Source: JBCBEX01 sp038528235
GTDB taxonomy: Bacteria; Bacteroidota; Rhodothermia; Rhodothermales; Rubricoccaceae
DNA length: 22,039 nt
Direction: 5' to 3'
Assembly: GCA_038528235.1 (NCBI GenBank)
Contig: JBCBEX010000075.1
Location: 1 to 22,039 of the forward strand
Of the stretch, positions 17,672-22,039 are shown one piece after another. Below the pieces are notes generated by a model. It saw only the letters and a program-made list of their open reading frames with translations, did no database searches and was not told where the DNA came from. Each line of letters starts with the position of its first letter. Positions within the stretch are counted from its first letter, which is position 1. The position numbers were made by a program, and so were the translations under genes.

Positions 17672-18675
17672 TCTTTATCGTCGGTAGCAGTCGCAGCGGG
17701 ACCACCATGATGGGAGACGTACTCGGGCGCAATGCCCGCGTCTTCACCTTCCAGGAACTGCACTTCTTCGAGCAGTTGTGGACACCCGGAGACACCGGGC
17801 CGCTGTCCGAGGACGAGCAGGTCGGCCTCGCCGCGCGGCTGCTGTGTGTGCAGCGCGAGGGCTACCTGACGCACGGCTCAGAGAGCGCGTACGACCGCGA
17901 GGCACGCGATGTCCTCGCGCAGCCCATGTCCGTTGACTCAGCGCTGCCGGATGCGCTGCGTGTGTACCGCGCTGTCCTGGCCTACGAGACCGTCCGGCAG
18001 GGCGCTCAGCGACCCTGCGAGCAGACGCCGCGCAACGTGCTCTACCTGCGGGAGATCCTGGATCACTTCCCGGAGGCGCAGGTCGTTAACATGGTCCGTG
18101 ATCCGAGAGACGTGCTCCTCTCGCAGAAGGGGAAGTGGCGCCGCCGGTACCTCGGGCACCCGGACACGCCGCTCTCCGAGACCGTACGCGCTCGCATCAA
18201 CTACCACCCGTACACAGTCAGCAAGCTGTGGCGGGCCTCCGTGACCGCCGCCCGCGCCTTTGAGGGGGATCCCCGGGTTTGCACGGTACGCTACGAGGAC
18301 CTCGTGCATGCGCCCGATGAAACGGTCGCTCGCCTCTGCGACTTCCTCGGGCTCGACTATGAGCCAGCGATGCTGGCCGTGCCCCAGGTCGGCTCCTCCG
18401 ACGCCCGCGACGACACCGCCGACCTCGGCATCAATGCGTCGCGTGCGCTCCGGTGGAAGCGGGGTGGCCTGTCGAGCACGGAGCGCTACATCGCCCAAGC
18501 GACCAACGCCGACTTCATCGAGGCATACCGCTACGAGGAGGATCCCGTGCAGCCGAGTTGGCTGAAGGTCACCGGGGCCTATGCGCTCGCGCCCGTGCAA
18601 CTCGGCGTGGCGCTCATGGCCAACCTCCACCGCATCCGAAACCTGCGGGAGACACTGCGCCGTCGTCTGACCTAG
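17668..18675 (+). CDS. Sulfotransferase 2 (Sulfotransfer_3-like)
   Basis: Protein of 335 residues. The 5'-phosphosulfate loop is at the extreme N-terminus, FIVGSSRSGTTMM (3-15). The 3'-phosphate motif is NMVRDPRDVLLSQKGKW with Arg144 and Ser152. VCTVRYEDLVHAPDETV and LCDFLGLDYEP are typical of bacterial PAPS-dependent sulfotransferases, which can act on glycans, lipids or, rarely, proteins. It differs clearly from sulfotransferase 1, so two different positions or acceptors are likely. The ATGA overlap with the family 4 glycosyltransferase argues that it acts in the same pathway. The stop lies in a 20-base-period tandem duplication. It ends the + strand run. Confidence 0.88.
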   Translation: MIFIVGSSRSGTTMMGDVLGRNARVFTFQELHFFEQLWTPGDTGPLSEDEQVGLAARLLCVQREGYLTHGSESAYDREARDVLAQPMSVDSALPDALRVYRAVLAYETVRQGAQRPCEQTPRNVLYLREILDHFPEAQVVNMVRDPRDVLLSQKGKWRRRYLGHPDTPLSETVRARINYHPYTVSKLWRASVTAARAFEGDPRVCTVRYEDLVHAPDETVARLCDFLGLDYEPAMLAVPQVGSSDARDDTADLGINASRALRWKRGGLSSTERYIAQATNADFIEAYRYEEDPVQPSWLKVTGAYALAPVQLGVALMANLHRIRNLRETLRRRLT

Positions 18676-18697
18676 CGCACCGTCGTCTGACCTAGCG
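18657..18697. repeat. 20-base tandem duplication across the sulfotransferase 2 stop
   Basis: cgtcgtctgacctagcg occurs at 18661-18677 and again, identically, at 18681-18697, a period of 20. The four bases before each copy (gcgc and gcac) match at three positions. The first copy includes the stop TAG at 18673-18675. The same kind of event, with the same period, is seen at the methyltransferase stop (11438-11477). Confidence 0.8.
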
Positions 18698-18700
18698 AAG

Positions 18701-18721
18701 ACGGCAAGTGCCGTGCGGCAC
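18701..18721. terminator. Candidate bidirectional hairpin between convergent genes
   Basis: acggc/gccgt (18701-18705, 18710-18714) and the overlapping gtgccg/cggcac (18708-18713, 18716-18721) can form two mutually exclusive GC-rich stems in the 49-base gap between converging genes. No T-run follows on either strand, so termination is suggested mainly by position. Confidence 0.3.
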
Positions 18722-18724
18722 CGG

Positions 18725-19723
18725 CTAGGTCAACTGGTGGACGGCCTCAGCTTGCTGCGGGGTCAGCGTGTAGACGTTGTTCACCTGCTCGATGTGGTCG
18801 AGGTGCACCTCGCCGATCGAGCGGCGCGTGGACACGTCGAACACCTCCACGAGGTTGGCGCTGGCCTGGCCCCACCCCAGGAGGTCTTTATAGCGCTTGC
18901 GCGGCGCCGAGACGCCTGCGTAGAAGAGCGTGGTGTCCAGTGACAGCGACGCCCCGCGTCCCCACCCGCGCCCGTCGAGTTGGTGCTGCAGGGTCCAGGC
19001 GTTGTCGTAGATGTGGATCTTGGCGTGCCCGCTGCTGAAGACCCAATAGTGGCCTGCAACGCGGCGGACGCTGTGCGGCGCCTTCAAGCGGAGGCTGTGG
19101 GGCTCGCCGGTATCGAGGTTGATCACGCCGCCGTTGCCCTGCGACTTGATGAGCTTCTGGGCGATGCGCCGGACGAGCTGGAGGCCCGACACATGGTGCA
19201 CGAGGGCGTATCGATGCCCGTCGTAGCCCTCGAAGACCTGGTTGCAGTGGAAGCGGTCGATCGTCGACACGTCTGACTGGCCGGCCGCCAGTTCTTCGAT
19301 GACAGGGTCCGCGTGGGGCTCGGTGCGACGGAGCTGCTCCCGCTGCGTGGCACCCGTGTTGGGGTGGTAGCCGACGGCCTCGTCGTAGCCCGTGTTCGAC
19401 AGCCAGAGGGTGTCGCCGATGAACTCGATCTCGTGCACGTCGCGCAGGCGCGGGATGGGGTGCGGGGTGCGGGTCCCGGTCGCCAGGTCGAGTTCGAAGA
19501 GGTCTGTTCCCTCGGTGTAGAAGAGCCGCAACGAGCCGGGCCGCAGCGCGAGGGCGGAGACGCCCAGGTCGCCGATCTCGTCAAAGTAGGAGAGGGGCTG
19601 CGCGCCCGCCGTCGTCACCAGCTGAACCGGGTGAATCTGGGACCGATCTAGGGTGCGATCGTCTTCCTTGGCGTTGAGCGAGCCAGTGACGAGGAGGGCG
19701 TCCCGCAGAAGAGCGTGGGACAT
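18725..19723 (-). CDS. Predicted beta-propeller protein of unknown function
   Basis: Protein of 332 residues, no signal peptide visible. Repeating short strands with aromatic/aspartate turns suggest a beta-propeller: LRLFYTEGTDLFELDLATG, EIEFIGDTLWLSNTGYD, HYWVFSSGHAKIHIYD, FYAGVSAPRKRY and NLVEVFDVSTRRSIGEVHL. Three His-bearing turns stand out: DVHEIEF, RFHCNQVFEG and APHSVRRV. Weak resemblance to DUF4915-type or arylsulfotransferase-like propellers is possible but cannot be settled by eye. The start is the ATG at 19723; an upstream TTG adds two residues. It converges on sulfotransferase 2 and diverges from the DUF1972 glycosyltransferase, so its place in the polysaccharide locus is contextual only. 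Confidence 0.75.
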   Translation of the reverse strand: MSHALLRDALLVTGSLNAKEDDRTLDRSQIHPVQLVTTAGAQPLSYFDEIGDLGVSALALRPGSLRLFYTEGTDLFELDLATGTRTPHPIPRLRDVHEIEFIGDTLWLSNTGYDEAVGYHPNTGATQREQLRRTEPHADPVIEELAAGQSDVSTIDRFHCNQVFEGYDGHRYALVHHVSGLQLVRRIAQKLIKSQGNGGVINLDTGEPHSLRLKAPHSVRRVAGHYWVFSSGHAKIHIYDNAWTLQHQLDGRGWGRGASLSLDTTLFYAGVSAPRKRYKDLLGWGQASANLVEVFDVSTRRSIGEVHLDHIEQVNNVYTLTPQQAEAVHQLT

Positions 19724-19750
19724 GGGCAAGAAGGGCAGGGGGGCAGAAAA

Positions 19751-19761
19751 CGGGAAAGGTA
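19751..19761 (-). promoter_or_regulatory. Candidate promoter of the beta-propeller gene
   Basis: Read on the - strand from 19761, TACCTTTCCCG is nearly identical to the candidate rfbA box TACCTTTTCCG at 8034-8044. The leader to ATG 19723 would be about 25 bases, again like rfbA. No clear TTG is visible 15-20 bases upstream. Confidence 0.35.
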
Positions 19762-19824
19762 CGGGCGCCTCTGGGTGGGAGCCGAGCGGTTTGGCTCATT
19801 TTCTGCGGAGGGGTGGGCGCGCAC

Positions 19825-19855
19825 TTGTTACCTACTTGCGTGGTATGTATTCTTG
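19825..19855 (+). promoter_or_regulatory. Candidate promoter of the DUF1972 glycosyltransferase
   Basis: TATTCTTG at 19848-19855 differs from TAnnTTTG at one position, with TTG at 19825-19827 twenty bases before it. It lies in the 243-base divergent spacer (19724-19966), in its most AT-rich patch. Weak support. Confidence 0.22.
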
Positions 19856-19966
19856 GCTTCCTACCAGCGTGCGCCAGAAACGTACCCCGGGCGCTCCTCT
19901 CCGGTGCTCCCCTCCCTCTCTCGCCCTCCGTCGGTGCGTACCCACCCCACCCGCCGCTCCACCGCT

Positions 19967-21202
19967 GTGACCCCACGTGCTACTCCCGTCCGCTCGCTTG
20001 CGATTTTAGGTACACGCGGAATCCCAGCCCACTACGGTGGTTTCGAAACCTTTGCAGACGAGTTGTCGACGCGCCTGGTCGCCCAAGGCATCGACGTGAC
20101 GGTGTTCTGCGAAAGCGACGACCCGCGCGCGCCTGAGAACTACAAGGGGGTCCGCCTCGAATTCGTGGAGACCCCCCGCCTGGGGAGCCTCACCACGGTT
20201 CTCTACGACGTCCGGTGCCTGTGGCGTGCCCGCAAGCGCTTCGACGTGGTCTACATGCTCGGCTATGGGGCAAGCGCCTTCTGCTGGCTGCCGCGCCTCT
20301 ACAAGCGCGAGGTGTGGATCAACATGGACGGCATCGAGTGGGCACGCGAGAAGTACAACTGGATCGGTAAGGCCTACCTCCGCGCAATGGAGGGTTTCGC
20401 TATGCGGACGCCCTCGCGGCTGATCGCGGACGCGGCGGCGGTGAAAACCAACCTGGGCGACCGCCACCGCAGCATGCCGCCCTGCGACGTGATTGCCTAC
20501 GGGGCGCCAGCGCTGCACCACCGCCCCGATCCGGCCCTCCTCGCCGAGTGGGGCTTGACGCCGAAGGGCTACCACAGCGTGGTGTGCCGCTTCGAGCCGG
20601 AGAACCACGTCACTGAGATCATTGAGGGCTACAGCGCCTCCGACAGCCCGCTGCCCCTCATCGTGCTCGGCGACCACACCCAGCCGACCGAGTACGTCCA
20701 GCGGATCCGGGCCGCCGCCACGCGCGACCCCCGCGTCCGCCTCATCGGGACCGTCTACGAGCGTGACCGCCTCCAGGCCTTGCGTTATCACAGTGTCTCC
20801 TACCTCCACGGGCATTCGGTCGGCGGTACCAACCCGTCGCTGCTCGAAGCCTTGGGGTGTGGCAACGTCGTCGTCGCGCACGACAACCCGTTCAACCGCG
20901 AGGTAGGCGGCGACGCCGTGCTCTACTTCCGCGAGGCTGCCGAGCTACCCGCCCTGCTCCAACGCATCGAAGAGAGCACGGCCCTACAACAGACGCTCTC
21001 CGAACAGGCCGTGGCGCGCATCGAGGCGCGCTACACCTGGGACCGCATCGTCGGGCAGTACCTCGAACTCCTCGGGCACCCGCAGCGCGTGGAGGCTCCG
21101 GTGGAAGTGCCAGCGGCGCGCCTGCCGAGCCACAGCGGCGACGGCCATCGGTCCGCTGAGCCCGTGCTTGTGATCGCCGAGGAAGCGCCGCGCCGCGCGT
21201 AG
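19967..21202 (+). CDS. Glycosyltransferase with DUF1972 N-terminal domain (rhamnosyltransferase-like)
   Basis: GT-B glycosyltransferase of 411 residues. The N-terminal half is diagnostic of DUF1972: LAILGTRGIPAHYGGFETFA (11-30), VTVFCE, YMLGYGASAFCWLPRLY and NMDGIEWAREKY. The C-terminal GT1-like half has CRFEPENHVTEIIEGY, RVRLIGTVYERDRLQALR, YLHGHSVGGTNPSLLEALG and NVVVAHDNPFNREVGGD. Characterised relatives transfer rhamnose or related sugars, which fits the rfb genes. Start: no ATG lies between the divergent spacer and the domain, so GTG 19967 is used. An in-frame ATG at 19715 would overlap the divergent gene and adds low-complexity sequence. The last 45 residues are a Pro/Ala-rich tail. Confidence 0.88.
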   Translation: MTPRATPVRSLAILGTRGIPAHYGGFETFADELSTRLVAQGIDVTVFCESDDPRAPENYKGVRLEFVETPRLGSLTTVLYDVRCLWRARKRFDVVYMLGYGASAFCWLPRLYKREVWINMDGIEWAREKYNWIGKAYLRAMEGFAMRTPSRLIADAAAVKTNLGDRHRSMPPCDVIAYGAPALHHRPDPALLAEWGLTPKGYHSVVCRFEPENHVTEIIEGYSASDSPLPLIVLGDHTQPTEYVQRIRAAATRDPRVRLIGTVYERDRLQALRYHSVSYLHGHSVGGTNPSLLEALGCGNVVVAHDNPFNREVGGDAVLYFREAAELPALLQRIEESTALQQTLSEQAVARIEARYTWDRIVGQYLELLGHPQRVEAPVEVPAARLPSHSGDGHRSAEPVLVIAEEAPRRA

Positions 21203-21241
21203 CTGTAAGACAGGGCGCCCGCAGCCAGGCTACACAGGCCG

Positions 21242-22039
21242 CTAGAAGCGGAAACTCTGGAAGGGGAGGCCCCAGCGGAGCGTCGCAAAGAGGTCTGCGA
21301 ACCCAAAGTCTCGGCTCGCGTCGCCGTCGTCGGTCTGGTTCGAGAGGCGCCCAGCTACCTCGAACGTCAGCTTCGGCAGCAGCTCGTAGCCTACGCGTCC
21401 CTCCATCAGCACCCGCGTTTGGCCGATGCCTTGGCCTACCTCGTTGCCAAACTCGTTGCCATTGCCAAAGCAAAGGTCTTCGCGCCGGAAGCATTCGTTG
21501 TAGGAGACAAGCGGGTCGCTGCCGAAGTTGAAGAAACCGTCGGCGGTGGGAACGCCGCCCTCGTTGCGCCCCGTGCTCGTGACCGCGCCGCCTAGGCCTA
21601 GCGTCAGGCGGGTAGTGGGGCGGTAGGTAGCGAGGAAGGACACGTCCTGCGCATTGGGCCCAATGGGGTGACCGATCAGCCCCGTGCGGTGCACGTAGGC
21701 CCGCGCCGGGTTCGCACTTGTGTAGGTGAACGGGCGGATGCGCGCGTACTCGACCGTCAGATCGAGGTTGGGGAGGGGCAGATCGACGAGGCGCGCCCCA
21801 ATCGTCACGCCCCACTTGTTGTTGCGCCAGCCTCGGCTCGAGAAAAACTCTGAGGCGCGGAATTCGTCGAACATGAACTGGTAGTAGAGCGTCGCGCCGC
21901 GGTTGCCGAGCCAGGCTGACGGCAGCGTCCAGGAGCCGTCGAACGCGAGCAGCATGTTGGCTGGGCTGCCCATCTCGAAGTCGAGGGCGCGGTAGAAGAT
22001 GACGGGGTTGAGGTAGGCGAGGTAAAACTCGGGGCCTCG
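21242..22039 (-). CDS. Outer-membrane beta-barrel, Wzi/RemB-like, C-terminal part (runs off the right edge)
   Basis: The frame is open to the window edge: 265 residues are visible and the N-terminus with any signal peptide is missing. Alternating strands and turns fit a barrel: EFYLAYLNPVIFYRALDFE, GATLYYQFMFDEF, KWGVTIGARLVDL, LDLTVEYARIRPFTYTS. HRTGLIGHPIGPNAQD is a pattern I associate with the Wzi capsule-assembly and RemB families of Bacteroidota. The protein ends in FRF, the terminal Phe expected of a BAM substrate. Wzi proteins anchor exported capsule at the cell surface, which fits the locus; RemB in gliding bacteria is the alternative. It converges on the DUF1972 glycosyltransferase, 39 bases apart. 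Confidence 0.8.
   Translation of the reverse strand, partial: RGPEFYLAYLNPVIFYRALDFEMGSPANMLLAFDGSWTLPSAWLGNRGATLYYQFMFDEFRASEFFSSRGWRNNKWGVTIGARLVDLPLPNLDLTVEYARIRPFTYTSANPARAYVHRTGLIGHPIGPNAQDVSFLATYRPTTRLTLGLGGAVTSTGRNEGGVPTADGFFNFGSDPLVSYNECFRREDLCFGNGNEFGNEVGQGIGQTRVLMEGRVGYELLPKLTFEVAGRLSNQTDDGDASRDFGFADLFATLRWGLPFQSFRF

Noticed and set aside
19715..19966. Upstream ATG extension of the DUF1972 glycosyltransferase
   Set aside because: The added 84 residues are unlike the family, overlap the divergent gene's start, and cover the promoter spacer. GTG 19967 puts the start just before the diagnostic motif.

Overview
The window is GC-rich, densely coded DNA from one bacterial chromosome. Leaders before start codons lack AGGAGG-type Shine-Dalgarno sequences (for example ccaaccatg-like and cctctctgttatg contexts). 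Several genes have a TAnnTTT-like -7 box, and the last gene is a Bacteroidota-style Wzi/RemB-like outer-membrane barrel. Together with the high GC this suggests a Rhodothermales/Salinibacter-like organism (Rhodothermota, close to Bacteroidota). That placement is an inference from style, not from a marker gene.

Left part (1-5900): a fatty-acid beta-oxidation set in the order fadE-fadN-fadA: acyl-CoA dehydrogenase, a fused 3-hydroxyacyl-CoA dehydrogenase/enoyl-CoA hydratase in the FadN domain order, and thiolase. All catalytic residues that could be checked are present. The spacers between these genes hold large inverted repeats whose arms are built from tandem 7- or 8-base units. The first 389 bases have no gene but contain a 16-base tandem duplication and three inverted repeats.

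Middle part (6227-10513): a fused ATP sulfurylase/APS kinase that makes PAPS, a strong hairpin terminator, then rfbA-rfbC-rfbD for dTDP-L-rhamnose. rfbB is not in the window.

Right part (10713-22039): a surface-polysaccharide locus. In order: methyltransferase, sulfotransferase 1, Wzx-like flippase, family 2 glycosyltransferase, Wzy/ligase-like membrane protein, family 4 glycosyltransferase and sulfotransferase 2, all on +. Then come a predicted beta-propeller protein (-), a DUF1972-type rhamnosyltransferase-like glycosyltransferase (+), and the C-terminal part of a Wzi/RemB-like outer-membrane barrel (-, running off the right edge).

Best reading of the whole: 6.2-22 kb encodes synthesis of a rhamnose-containing, methylated and sulfated exopolysaccharide or capsule by a Wzx/Wzy-type route. 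The PAPS synthase beside it would supply the two sulfotransferases. The two most unusual signals are this self-contained sulfation set and the five intergenic elements that share one rule: a 5-base core plus 2-3 variable bases, repeated in tandem within both arms of an inverted repeat.
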